Shown here: positions 22,235-32,591 of the stretch, piece after piece | Layout: every line of letters begins with the position of its first letter | Position numbering within the stretch: the first letter of the stretch is position 1 | Source of the DNA: Heligmosomoides polygyrus polygyrus | Taxonomy: Eukaryota; Nematoda; Chromadorea; Rhabditida; Heligmosomidae | Direction: 5' to 3' | Assembly (NCBI GenBank): GCA_947396885.1 | Contig: OX377205.1 | Location: forward strand, 100,174,428-100,238,427 | Length of the DNA: 64,000 nt | Notes under the pieces: model-generated | Database searches by the model: none | The model's input: only the letters and a program-made list of their open reading frames with translations | What the model was told of the DNA's origin: nothing | Translations under genes and position numbers: made by a program

Positions 22235-22440
22235 CACGTTCGGTTCTCGAGTAGTCTTGGCATAGCAGTCCACGATACTGAGAGATAAACTTTATATCGA
22301 GCCGCTCCAAGATTGTTAGAGCAGACGGCACTCAGGCTAGCGTTTCGTCGTTCTCGCCTTCTTCAGAGCCTGGAATGAGACGAAAGGAGTCAATCTGAAA
22401 AACTATCCCCCAAGCGTCATTCCATTTTACAGAAATTGTT
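22235..22440 (-). mobile_element. Penelope-type terminal repeat fragment with hammerhead core
   Basis: This matches, with divergence, the terminal repeat of the Penelope-like element at 51490-51685. It shares the AGAGCCTGGAA stretch, the CATTTTACAGAA stretch and the hammerhead region. On the minus strand CAGGCT, CTGAAGA, AGGCGAGAACGAC, GAAAC, GCT, AGCCTG can be folded. Stem I (CAGGCT/AGCCTG) is 6 bp, the core CTGANGA...GAAA is intact, and stem II has a mismatch. Confidence 0.6.
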
Positions 22441-22659
22441 CGAGAAGACCATTAGATCAAAGAAACGGCGAACAGAGACCAGGACGGTGGACATCCAGTA
22501 AGTGGGCTCGTAACGTCCACCGGACATCCGCAGCTGGATGAGGGTGACCGAAGCTAAAGCCCTAAGGACTGTCCGCCTAGGGGACCTCCTGGGCCATAAT
22601 CCCGTAGGACAGCATCCGCAAATGTCGGCGAATGGGGCCAGCACCTGCGTCACTGCTGC

Positions 22660-23050
22660 ACACTCATTCTCCCTACTGATTTCCTGGAAGCGCTTTGGGT
22701 TGCGGCCAGGTCACCTGGATCTCCAGCGCCGGGTCTGGTCCACTGGGTGGCCCTGGGCATCACATTCAGTAATTGCACTGGCCTGTATGCCGTTATTTCT
22801 TCTCTGAAGTCAAACTCCAGCCTACCTTATCTCATCTACGTTACTCGTTACTCGTTGTCATATATAGCTGCCGCTTTGACCTTTGTGCCGTTTTTCCCTC
22901 TCTTATAGTTAGACCACACTTTAGCATCTTCTGACGTACTAGTATAGTTAGTTAATATAACTCATTATTTAGTATAAGTTCTACTCTCTTTACTGGACTG
23001 CACAATTTCCTTTCCAAGGTTGAGTTGTTGTTACATGAGTTCTCATGCAA

Positions 23051-23081
<31 letters not shown>

Positions 23082-23083
23082 CT
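22660..23083 (+). mobile_element. Probable LINE 3' end with AATA tail
   Basis: About 420 bp of sequence ends in TTCTCATGCAATAAATAAAT and a run of AATA units (23049-23083), the kind of microsatellite tail left by some LINEs. The tail abuts the interior of foldback copy C, whose left arm is missing. This suggests insertion or deletion at that point. No protein motif supports a family. Confidence 0.35.
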
Positions 23084-23755
23084 ATCTTTGAAGTTTTAAT
23101 TCACTTCCTAGTAATATAACACATAGTTTTTTTTTATAAAATTTTATTTTTTGAGGAAAAACAATAATTTAAAGCTTGTTTTAAAGCGCAGGAAGGTGAC
23201 CATTTTTTATGTCAATACAGAGATTGCGCCATGCCCTTGTCTGAAAAGTCGCGATTTTTATTCGATTGTTAGCAAAATTTCCGTTTGCACGAGGTTTCTT
23301 GCCTGCAAACGGTGCAACATAAACAATTGTAAAAACACACATGTCTTCACTTTAGTCCTACATTTCAGCAGTATTTACATTACCTATCGAATGAACATTG
23401 CGACTTGACTTTCGAGTGCGTGATCTAGTCCTTTAATGCACTACGTGATTGCTGTTGCGCTTCAAAACAAAAATTAATTTAATGTTTTCTCACAGAATAA
23501 GATTTTTATAAAATTGTTACACATCTTGGGCAGGTGAACTAAAAAATGTCTAAGAGAGTTCAACCAAATTTTTCTTTACTCAGTACTTGCGTGAGTGTTC
23601 CACCGCCATGTGCAATATCGGAGTGGGCACCAGCCCGCTAAGTACCGGTAAGCCTTGGGCTAGCTCAGAAGGGCGTCCAGTTTGACATGAAAAGTGTCCA
23701 ATTTGATTCGAAAAGTGGGCAGTTTGATTTGAAAATCGACGTGAAAATGGTATAC
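23084..23755. mobile_element. Foldback element family F, copy C, left arm missing
   Basis: It starts inside the family at the equivalent of position ~1615 in copy A (CTTTGAAGTTTTAATTCACT). It keeps the inner GATTGCGCCATGCCC...GCGATTTTTATTCG block and ends with a full right arm (CCAATTTGATTCGAAAAG ... GACGTGAAAATGGTATA). Confidence 0.65.
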
Positions 23756-23758
23756 GCT

Positions 23759-23862
23759 CTGACACCGAGCGACGTGACGCCATGTATAGCGTGTCAATTG
23801 ATCGAGCGATGCGATCGACCAATTTGATCACAGTACATGTCATCGCGTCGCTCGGCGTCACA
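23759..23862. repeat. ~100-bp palindromic foldback
   Basis: TGACACCGAGCGACGTGACG at the left is mirrored by CGCGTCGCTCGGCGTCAC at the right, and the inner GATCGAGCGATGCGATCGACC is itself near-palindromic. It lies immediately next to foldback copy C. It is either a very small MITE or a hairpin derivative. Confidence 0.6.
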
Positions 23863-24479
23863 AGCATAAACGGAGCCTAATCAAAAAGGTAGAATCGGTA
23901 ACTTTCGGCTGAGGTCGCTGCACCGCATGAACCCCACGCAGTTCTCGGATCATATCATGGTAGGGTAGCTTCGGAGGGCAAGGAAAGGAAGTCCGAGAGG
24001 AATTTCGGAAGCGAGTCTCATATTCATGACGAGCACCACAAATAACATCCCTATACGACGCCTAATCACTTTGCTGGATGCTATTCTCTCCACCCTCACT
24101 TACCTATCCATTACCTACCCTATTCTGGAGAGCTGGAGTGGAAGAAGAAGACTTACGAGCTCTGATGGCTTGAAAGTTCACTAGTGCCCAGCAGTTGCAG
24201 TACTTGTGTAATGTTCTTGAGATCTGAGGACAAACACCATTTACTAGTGAGACGCCATGCGGTCGTTTGCACTGCACGTCGTGGGCATTAATTTAAGTGG
24301 TTCAGTTGAAGATGCTGAAGCCTGTACCTATGAAGAGTCTCCGTCTGGAATTCTACTGGCCGCCATTGACAGAATTCCGATCGATCGCTGGTGTGAGCAG
24401 CCGGACGTGGTCGTGCGGCATCGATGGAACCTCGTGATCTCAAATCGACAATCACGAAGTTGACGGGCTCATACTACAT
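23863..24479. other. No supported gene
   Basis: Unassigned. No motif was recognised in the frames around 24257-24463. Confidence 0.4.
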
Positions 24480-24668
24480 TGGATCCGACACCGATTTTCC
24501 GGATAAGCGGATGATTCGGACAGGCCATGTTTTCAAACCCCGGATCTTCGGATGACTCAGATGAGGGCAATTTTCAGAAATCCTGGATCTTCGGATGATC
24601 CAGATAACGCCATTTTCGGCCGAGCCGGATTTCGGACATCCGATTCGGAAACAACCGGATAACTGATA
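24480..24668. repeat. CCGGAT/CGGATGAT-rich interspersed block
   Basis: CCGGATAA, GCGGATGATTCGG, CCCGGATCTTCGGATGA, TGGATCTTCGGATGATCC and CCGATTCGG/CCGGATAA recur within 190 bp, partly as imperfect inverted copies. The block resembles a diverged foldback or short tandem array. No coding signal is seen. Confidence 0.45.
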
Positions 24669-25131
24669 TAGAAGGGGCACACAACATCTTAAAAACGTAA
24701 CACATTAGTAACTCCGCGTTCATTTCATTGAACAGTAGAAGTCACGAGCGCGTAAAGCAGCTTGGAATGCGTCACCTTGAATTAACATCGGAAGGGTCTG
24801 AAGCGTATCTCTGAACGGGGGGAGCGAGTCATATAGGGAGAATCCTCACCCCTCAATTAGTGTGAAAATGTGGGAGATGAAAGCGCGCCAGCCTATCCGG
24901 TGCATGGAATGAGTGTGATATTCAGAGGGCGTGTACGGTCGGTGTCCTGATTGGCTGGCCTACATTCGGTCACTGTTTTGACTGGTTATGTTTATGTGGT
25001 GCGTTCCCACCTCCCAATGCTGCCCGCATTCGCTACATGGACCGACCTCATAAAAGAATTGGTCCTCAGAATGTCTTTGAGGCTGCTTTTGCATGTGCAG
25101 CCAAGGCTGGTCTAATGCTGCGTTTGTTCAG

Positions 25132-25299
25132 GTGGTCGTGCTGGTCGTGCTTCTCGGGATGTGTCACGGCCTGATCGTGCTGTCGGTGGAGTTCGCTGCT
25201 CTGCCGTTCAAGGAGACCCGTGTGTCAAAGGAGAAGCCGCACCTGCTGACCATCGTGGACAAGAAGATCAGAGTCGGACACCAGGCAAGCCATGCCTAG
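25132..25299 (+). pseudogene. Patched-related (PTR) terminal exon, duplicated fragment
   Basis: After a TTTGTTCAG acceptor the frame reads [20 protein letters not shown], then FAALPFKETRVSKEKPH, ending at a TAG at 25299. The hydrophobic stretch with [11 protein letters not shown] is the last transmembrane helix of nematode Patched-related proteins (RND-type, sterol-sensing relatives). No other PTR exon lies upstream in this copy, so it is an isolated fragment. The paralogous exon at 48743-48871 has a stop (TAA) where this copy has GAC, giving this copy a 13-residue longer end. Confidence 0.65.
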
Positions 25300-25756
25300 C
25301 CTTGACGCACCGCTGTGATGTACGATACTGCCCCCTCACATTCCGCTATGAGTCCTCTCGTCCACAATTTCCGTGCACGTGTAGCGTTCTCACCCAGTGT
25401 TCCGCTAGAGGTCTCGTCATATTACGTCGATTTGTCTGTGCTCTTCCCTATTGTATTATTGTATTTTCCTTTCCTTCATTCTCTCCCATTTTCCCCATGG
25501 GTTACATCCTTCACTGTGCTGTTGTCTCGCTGTGTCATTGCATCCTGCCAATCCTGCGATATGTTGTGGTTGTTCGATCCGTAACAGTGCTGCGCAACAA
25601 GCTGCGCTCTGAGAAGATTTATAAATACGAAACGACTCGGTGCACTTGTCGTTGGAGTGGCTCGTCACCGCTAAAGACGCAATTTTTCTGATTTGCTTCA
25701 CACCAAGATTGACGTGGGCTTTAGACTACCTCGATCGAATAATTTCCTTTTTGGAG

Positions 25757-28142
25757 CCCTTTCATAGTCTGCGACGGGAGCAGCTGGGCGTGCGGTGCAT
25801 ATCGATTTTTGCCGGGCGATCGTCGATACTATGTATCGGTTCATATCAGGGGTGTGCGTTAAATTTTTTTCGATAATTTTTTAACGACCACTTTTTATCG
25901 AAAAAATTTTGCGTTAAATTCGGTAAATTCGTTAAATAAAATTTTCTTTAGCAGTAGTCAGTACGGCTGTATTTAGTAAGTAAACAGCTGGGTCTTTTTC
26001 TTTATTGATTTTTTTTAGACTCCATATACACTGCAATATGGCATGTCGTCATCTTCACAACAAATAACAGCGGTCCGTCTACCATCAACAAAATTGCCAA
26101 ACGAGAACAATGATTAGGATTCTAAAACCAAACCGTAACAATAAGAATTCTAAAAGAACAAATTTCTTACTACGCCTAGTTCATTTAGCTTGTAGAAAGT
26201 CGTCCAGCTTCTAGGAAGATCCAAAGTGCTATGCACCTTAGAGGGGTCAACGTTTTCGACCGTTTTCGTTGTCCTGACAAAACTTCTTACAGGATTTGCG
26301 CAAGTAAACTTTTACAGGATACCATTCTTCTATGCTGCCATAATTGTTTCGGAAAACTACAGAATGTTTTAATGAAGAATGCAGGTCAGACAGTGACCAC
26401 AGCGAATTCTGGATCTAACCTATCGGAGGGGGCAACCATAAGGTGTCAAATTCCTAGGTCATCCCATGCCACACAACCACATCCACTGAAATTAAATTAA
26501 AGCCCTCGCATTAGCAGCTGAAGCACTCGTAGAAGCCTAAGATAGGAAAAAACAGTATATGCCCCCTCCGATTAGGATAGATCCCGGATTCTTTGGTGCA
26601 GTTCATCTTTGGAAGATATTCTCGAAGTCCATAGAGTTCTGCCTGTTTTACAGAATGGTCCACGTTGTCCCAAAATGTCCTGTTCTCACTGCAGACGAGA
26701 ACAGAGAATGTAATAAACGGCCACGGACCGTTGATCAAATGTTGATCGAATCGAATTCTATTGCACTGAGTATTGCTGTCTTTGCCACTCAGGTGACGTC
26801 TTTCCAATTGTTAAGACGTTTCTTCTCTGCCTTCTAAAGGAAATGCATAGAGAACAGTGTTCTACCTTGTCCTTATCCCTCCTAATTTCTCCAAATATAA
26901 TTCGCCACTATTTCCCACTCTTTTGCGACTTTTCCACAATTGAGCACTCTGATTTTCTTCTTGAAGCACCTGGTACTATTCTTTCAGCACCTTCTCAATT
27001 TGTTCCCAATTTTGTAGCACATTTTGGATTGATGAACGGTGTTATAGTAGGTTCGCAAATTGCGCGAAAGAATCCGCGGACATAAAAGGAATTTCTTACT
27101 AGAGCCAAACTTGCGCCATCAAAGATACACCTTTTTCGTAGAACTTTGCAAAAATCCTTATGCAGTAGACTGCATGTGAAGTACGAGTTTTTATACGAGC
27201 CTCCTTATATAATAACTGACTAAGAGCGGTCATCTGTTTCTTTTAACTTTTTTTTATAATTTTATTGTTTTCATGTAAATATGCTCACTGTTTCATACTG
27301 ACTATGCTTCTCCAAAAGAAAACTGCCAAGAGAACTTTCCAGGAGGACGAAAAGGTTAAGCAAAATCGTTGACATGCACCGCATGAAATTCAATAAAAAC
27401 GGAGCAGTGACAGTACCAACAGCCACGCTCTGTCTGTTAGGCGGTGTCCAATGCTGCCTTGACGTAATCCTACAACCATCATCTGATGCTGCACGAAGAA
27501 TCCGTCCTATTTCCCGGAAAACTTGCAGAGAAGAGGCAATTCCTTCCATTGTTTCGCTTCTTATACTTGTTGTCACGCAATATTTTTGTTTCTTCGCGTT
27601 TTCCATGCCCTTTCAAAACCACTTTTGAAAAAATCGCAAAAAACTGTGAAAAAATTGGCTGGTTGGTATGTATGAAGAACCAATATGTAGCAATCAAACG
27701 CGAAAACGGTGAAGGAAGTCCAAAAACGCGAAACTACAGCTGAGAAAAGTGGGGGCGCACGCAAAAAATTGGTCAAGTAGCAGGAAAAATGGCAACAATT
27801 CTCGAAAAACGAGGGTGATATTGATTGTCTATTTTCACTGATTTAAGTAAGTAGAGTGTTTCCCCTTTATCGCAACGACACTGCGAAGGGTCATCCAAAA
27901 ATTCGTCCAAGAAGCACTTACCTGAAGAAGAAGCAAATTTTCAAAAATGGTGAGTAAAATGTCGTTAACGCAGTTTAATGGGAATTTTCGTCGTTGAACT
28001 TCGTTAAAATTTTTTAACGAAAAATGCCGGTAAATCCGGTAAATCGTTAATCGTTAGACGTACACCCCTGGTTCATATGCTTGGCACGAGCGACTCGGTC
28101 GTTCCCGTCGCAGCCGTCACGGACTATAAGTGGGGGCCCTTA
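25757..28142. mobile_element. Palindromic MITE split by a hAT insertion
   Basis: Left part 25757-25846 begins CCCTTTCATAGTCTGCGACG. Right part 28079-28142 ends complementary (CGGACTATAAGTGGGGGCCC). Joined, they match the uninterrupted element at 48090-48242. The ends resemble other AGGGCC-type MITEs in the window (42052-42219, 28308-28470). Confidence 0.65.
25847..28070. mobile_element. hAT-like element with perfect 8-bp target duplication
   Basis: The ends are CAGGGGTGTGCG... and ...CGTACACCCCTG, with the 8-bp direct repeat GTTCATAT at 25839-25846 and 28071-28078. CAGGGGTG-type ends plus an 8-bp duplication are the hAT signature. Sub-terminal TTTTTTAACGA and GGTAAATCCGGTAAAT motifs flank both ends. 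The 2.2-kb interior has no transposase or BED finger I can recognise; its frames (26511-27085, 27271-27606) are unassigned. It is non-autonomous. The paralogous locus at 48090-48242 preserves the empty site. Confidence 0.85.
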
Positions 28143-28307
28143 TGTTTACTATTTTCTAAATTTTCCCCTTAGTTGACAGTTCAGTGAAAGTTGGAGGGGC
28201 TAACAAACAGGAGAATTGGAACAGGAGGATTTACTTTAGTTGGACGTTTTCTTCCTGATGTATGTATAACAGGTCTCCTCGAACTTATAGGGAAGATACG
28301 TCAGTTC

Positions 28308-28470
28308 GCTTAGGGCCCATTCATAGCCCGCAGGAGCGACTGGATTGCCCGTGCAAAGCATACGAATCGATTACCGCCGGGCGATCGGCAAATGATCTTT
28401 GCTCGGGCAGCCGGTCGCTCATGTACATAGCTCTGCTCCTTTCGCGGGCAGTAGAGTAGGCCCTTAGGCT
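28308..28470. mobile_element. AGGGCC-type MITE
   Basis: AGGGCCCATTCATAGCCCGC at the left and the complementary GCGGGCAGTAGAGTAGGCCC at the right flank a ~120-bp centre with GATCGCCCGG-like palindromes. TTA flanks each end, consistent with a 3-bp TWA duplication (PIF/Harbinger-like). The homologue in copy 2 is interrupted by the mariner at 46888-47808. Confidence 0.6.
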
Positions 28471-28679
28471 TATGGTATACTACCGCGGTGCCGTCCACAG
28501 ACGGCCGGGACGTAAAACGTAAACAGAACTGAAGAGCATTCAGAACGAAGGAAATGTGTTCTGGGCACTACATAGTTAAAAGTTTCGACTCCACCGACAC
28601 GACTTCGGTCGAATTTTTTTTTCGCTGGAACTTTGTCTAGGGGGGGGGGTTATTTGGGTGCTGATCACAATCTGACATG

Positions 28680-29110
28680 CGTTTTTCACGATTCGGTAGG
28701 AGACTCCGCTTGGTAACAAGCATCTCGTCAATTTCTACCGTGTGGCCGAAACCACCTAAATCCGGATGATTCCTGCGGAAGTACTCGCAACATATGTCTC
28801 GGAAGTACTGTTCCCATTGGATGACAGTAGGACGACTAACTTCCAGTTCATATTCCTAAAGTGCCTGCGTTCCAATTTCCTGCCACCAGGAGTAAGATAA
28901 AGCGGAAACGTTTCCCTCCGTCAGGACACTGCGATCAAAAAGCGATCCCTTCGTAATAGCGACTGAAGGAGTGGTTCCTGCGGATGATCCACTGCCACAC
29001 ATCCTTCTGTTGCATCTCCATCGGTGTGCCGTCTGACTAAGTGTCATCGAGGTATTACAAATGGGACACTTACCCATACAACTTCTACCTGCCGTCACCG
29101 GCAAACTTTA
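28680..29110 (-). pseudogene. Merlin-like (IS1016-type) transposase relic
   Basis: The minus-strand frame 29104-28856 reads GKCPICNTSMTLSQTAHRWR (zinc-ribbon-like CPxC), then RMCGSGSSAGTTPSVAITKG and SLFDRS. After a frameshift, EYELEVSRPTVIQWEQYFRD is followed by CCEYFRRNHPDLGGFGHTVE, IDEMLVTKR. A zinc ribbon, a ...GSxFxxSxL segment and VEIDE (first catalytic Asp) are the Merlin/ISXO2 pattern. The rest of the DDE domain is missing. Confidence 0.7.
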
Positions 29111-29142
29111 TGAATGTAATCCTGTGTCTTCCTGTATCTATA

Positions 29143-29870
29143 TTATCCAACCGAATCATGAAAAGCGGATGTCAGGTTCGTGGGCAGCACCCCAAATAAA
29201 TAATGAATGCTGCTGGATGTGGTAGAGTTTCGTATCGCAATTAATCCTGTTTCTGGACAACAATTTCTGAAATGTGCGGACGTGCAGATGCTGTCATGCT
29301 CTAGGATTGGGCCTCTTCGACTGACTGAAGCCGGTTGTTCTTCAGTCAACTTCTGGTGCATCACTTCAATTTCGGCACAGAACTCCGCTGTGATAGCCTC
29401 TCCAGTCTTCAAGCACCTGTAATGGACTATGCCAGCCACCGTCACCATACATACGGTCGCCACGGTCATCTTTGGATGGAGGCTTGGATTCGGCATCTCA
29501 CTAGGACTCTCATTCTTGTCCAGCCACTGTGCAGAGCGACGACGATTGTCATGAAGGATCCGTTTTTCCTCGCATGTCATACTCCTGCCCAGAAAAGCCT
29601 CATTTAGATTGCGCAGCCTTAACGAAACACAGGTGTCCCGGCGCTTCAGCTTCTGCCCGACCCTCAGTTCGTGCTGGATCTACTCATCCAACTCCTTTAC
29701 TTCTCCGATCGCATTTAAGTGGCGACAGTGCTGCCGTCAACGCCAAAATGTTGTGCTGGCTCTCTCACAGTTTGGCGCGGATCCGCGTCCACCATCATTT
29801 TGAGTGGGTCATCGTTAAGGAGTTATGGCGGCCATTCCGTAGCCACGAAAAATCGACCAGAAATTGAGGT
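29143..29870 (-). pseudogene. mariner (irritans-type) transposase fragment
   Basis: The minus-strand translation around 29580-29143 contains MTCEEKRILHDNRRRSAQWL, then LHPKMTVATVCMVTVAGIVH, HYRCLKTGEAITAEFCAEIE and LTEEQPASVSRRGPILEHD. This parallels irritans/Hsmar2-type mariner transposase from the first to the second catalytic Asp (CDEKWI.YNNRKRSAQWL...ITAEKYCQEI...RKGPILLHDNARPH). The conserved DEKW is changed to EEKR and HDNARPH is destroyed. No terminal repeats were found. Confidence 0.7.
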
Positions 29871-29897
29871 AGCAAAATCGGTCATTTCATATGCAAC

Positions 29898-29985
29898 GAC
29901 CTAGTATATGCCAGATACGCATTCAAATTATGTCCACGAACTGCCGTAGAAATGAATGCGTGGCGCACCCCAGAGAGAAATTAGC
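29898..29985 (+). mobile_element. tRNA-derived SINE, family 1, 3' fragment
   Basis: The phrases ATACGCATTCAAATTATGTC, CCACGAACTGCCGTAGAAATG and GCGTGGCGCACCCCAGAG match the family's 3' block. The young LTR element begins ~55 bp downstream. Confidence 0.6.
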
Positions 29986-30038
29986 GCTGTTTGGTCTTTT
30001 CGACTGGCTGCCGAGGACTGCACCAGCTTCATTTGCAT

Positions 30039-30929
30039 TGTTGCGAATCGGTGGCCCCGCTCGCGAGGGTGCATGCCCCTGCTAAGCGTGGTCCCCCATT
30101 CACCCCGTGGTGCTACGAGGTACCCAAGAACCCAGGACCCAAGGGGGGACATAAGGGGGACCCCATGATGTGAACAGGCCACGCCCCCTTCCCTGGCAGA
30201 CGGGGGCCCCGCGTGGTGACTTCTCTCCCATCGCGCTGGACAGCGCCTGGATTGACGCACGCCCGCACCACGGACCAGCCGCGGGTGAACCCGAACTGTA
30301 TTGAGCACACAGAACCCCTGAATACTACCCAAAGACCAAATGGTACCCAACTACAACACTAACCCCTAACTAACCCACTAACAACAACAGCAAATATACA
30401 TAGCAATACCAATACCGATAAGACACTGATAGGAGACTCACCACCTTCCTCGTCGTAGACAGCACAGTAGACATATATAACCACGGTTCATTCCATATAT
30501 CAACATCAGAATAATATAGAGTCGGATACTAGACAATATGGAATACAGGGTAGATGAGACCGCTCCGGCTGGAAGACTGTAGTGGCTATCCGAGGCTAGG
30601 CGAGCCCCATCCAGGCTCGCCGTCCTCCCTGTAGTGCGGCCGGCTGCATTGCATCGTGAGGAGCGGCAAGGCTCCGCTCAGGAGATCCCCGGGATGATGA
30701 CAGAAGCGGGCTCACAATTGCGGCGCCCCAGAGCCGCGCCCGCGCAGCCGCTCGACGTGTCGATGGAAGTATAGAATGAGCCGGGCGGGGGGCGGCGCAC
30801 CGCGGTCCCCGCCGACCAATAGCGTGCGCGGGCAGGCCGAGCCTCGGGAGCGCCTCATCGGGGTCCCGAGCGGATACGGCAGCCCGCGGGAGTTTGAATA
30901 TAAGGGAGCGAACCATCGCATTCGCGACA
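30039..30929 (-). repeat. 3' LTR (minus-strand element)
   Basis: This 891-bp repeat is identical by eye to 33660-34550. On the minus strand it starts TGTCGCGAATGCG, has TATA-like TTATATTC and TTCTATACTT in its first 220 bp, and ends GATTCGCAACA. A donor-like GGTGAGTCTC lies in its middle. Confidence 0.9.
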
Positions 30930-32207
30930 CTCCCGCCAACAAAAAGAGAATGGTCTCCCGCGGGGGCTTCTACCGAATCCTGCCTTGCCGCATGGGGCTT
31001 AAGGCCCTTTTGGATTGAGTGGGAGCCGGCTACAGCACAGGTGGAACGAGCTAACCCATCCGGAAGCTTACGACCCAGACTCGAACGCCCAGGAAGAAAA
31101 AGCGCTGGGCGCTGGAGCGGTCTCGTCCTGTACTGACTAACAATGCCGTGGGTCACAACTATACAAGCAAAAATCAAATTTGTCAGTTGCTACCTGTAAT
31201 GCCTCATGGATCAACTTCTATACAACTAGAGGCTTCTAACCTACAAGGGGTCTACAGGGTCACAATTAGACTATGTGTAAAATATAAGTAACTACTACTA
31301 CAAAAATAATACACTAAATGCTACTATACGAATGATAAATAAACAATTAACCACAGAGCAACTAATAAAATCGTAACAACTGACATTAATACAGTAAATC
31401 ATATTAAACAACACTGGAATGACTACAATACAATGCGCATGTACTCACGGAGCCGCAGGCAGGGCGGATTCCGCCGCATGGGCGTACTGCCGCGCCTCGC
31501 TCAGTCCATCTAAGCCTGTCCATACTGGAGCCCATCCATGGGCCGAATAGGAGGCTGCTCGTCGATCGCGTGGACTGGCGCCTGCTACTGAAACAAGGAT
31601 GTGAGACACGCAACAACCGTTCTGTAATGCCTACCTGGAAGATTAGCTTATGCAAAACAATTTGCAAAATAACTGTAATGAGTAAGCAAATAATTAAGAA
31701 AGAATGGCTTAGGCTTTTGGTGTCCGAAGAGCTGATCGTCTTCCTGTCGCCGTGGAGCTTGTCGTCTTCGCGGGCCCGGTGTGCTTGTCGATCGTCGGCC
31801 TCGGCGCGATCGTCGTACCACTGCTCCACGTCGTCGTAGCTCGTCGATTTGCCGCTCGACCCCATGGAACCTCAAATAACTGTATTGCGTAAACAATACG
31901 CAACTACATAAAAGAGGAACTTAGTGTAGGATCCGGAGCGGCATCGTTGATCACTTGGACTTCAATCCGTCCTTCCACGTTTCGCATCCTTCGAATACGT
32001 AGGTGGAGTGCCTAGCCTATCTCCTATCTGCAATGACTAAACGATTAAAAAAAAATAGTGACAAAATAACTGGAGTGACTCGGTGAAACCTGTAATGAGT
32101 GATTATCATATTTTTGGGGTTGTATCCCCACTGTAGTGACTTACCACGGTCCTTCGCTGTCGTGGTCCGACTCCTCCTGATCGTGGCCTCGCTTGCTGCT
32201 TTCCTCT

Positions 32208-32591
32208 CTAGGAGAGGCCTCCCGCCGCGCCGACGAAGAAGACGTAGGAGGAGTCGGTTGATGTTGTCCTGTATTGACCCTGGTCGCACGCGTTGGCATC
32301 CCAGTGGGACCGTAAGTCCCCTAGGACGCTGGCCTCCTCTTCCGGGAAGGCCTGACCTTCGGCCAGCGCGTGCGCATCTTTCCAACGTTCCTCGAGCCTC
32401 CTAAGGAGGCTCTGGCTGTATTGAGCGTGGTAGTTGATGTTGAATCCACGCTTACTTCCTGTCGACTCGTCAGGGCTGGCTCGGCTTCCGTCCGGTGTAG
32501 TTGCCATCTGGTGCTCCGCTTCCTCCAGGGCCTTCCTCAGCGAATTGACGGTCTTCGTGATTTGCGCCTTGGTCGCTCCGATGGTTGACAT
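32208..32591 (-). CDS. gag-like open frame of the LTR element
   Basis: On the minus strand, ATG at 32591 opens MSTIGATKAQITKTVNSLRK and continues ALEEAEHQMATTPDGSRAS, YHAQYSQSLLRRLEERWKDA, FPEEEASVLGDLRSHWDAN, stopping at 32208 (128 codons). The frame is also open upstream to 32672 (155 codons). The helical, charged N-terminus with no zinc knuckle resembles the start of gag proteins of BEL/Pao elements, where an N-terminal ATKA..LT..-type helix pair is common. This is inference, not a firm match. An overlapping frame leads to a donor-like CGTG|GTAAGT near 32144, so splicing may extend the product. Confidence 0.4.
   Translation of the reverse strand: MSTIGATKAQITKTVNSLRKALEEAEHQMATTPDGSRASPDESTGSKRGFNINYHAQYSQSLLRRLEERWKDAHALAEGQAFPEEEASVLGDLRSHWDANACDQGQYRTTSTDSSYVFFVGAAGGLS

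Larger units (their letters stand above)
24862..29105 (+). repeat. Segmental duplication, copy 1
   Basis: 24862-25846 plus 28079-29105 match, in inverted orientation, 46310-49160. The shared parts are a CCTGATTGGCTGG dispersed segment, the last PTR exon, its 3' flank, a small palindromic MITE, a second MITE and a Merlin-like relic. I judge the similarity at roughly 85-90 percent by eye. The hAT-like element 25847-28070 exists only here, and the mariner 46888-47808 only in copy 2, so both inserted after the duplication. Confidence 0.8.

Noticed and set aside
30596..31177. 193-codon minus frame over the LTR and its flank
   Set aside because: The same frame recurs in the other LTR up to its boundary. 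It is GC-rich LTR sequence with no protein motif, so it is not called a gene.
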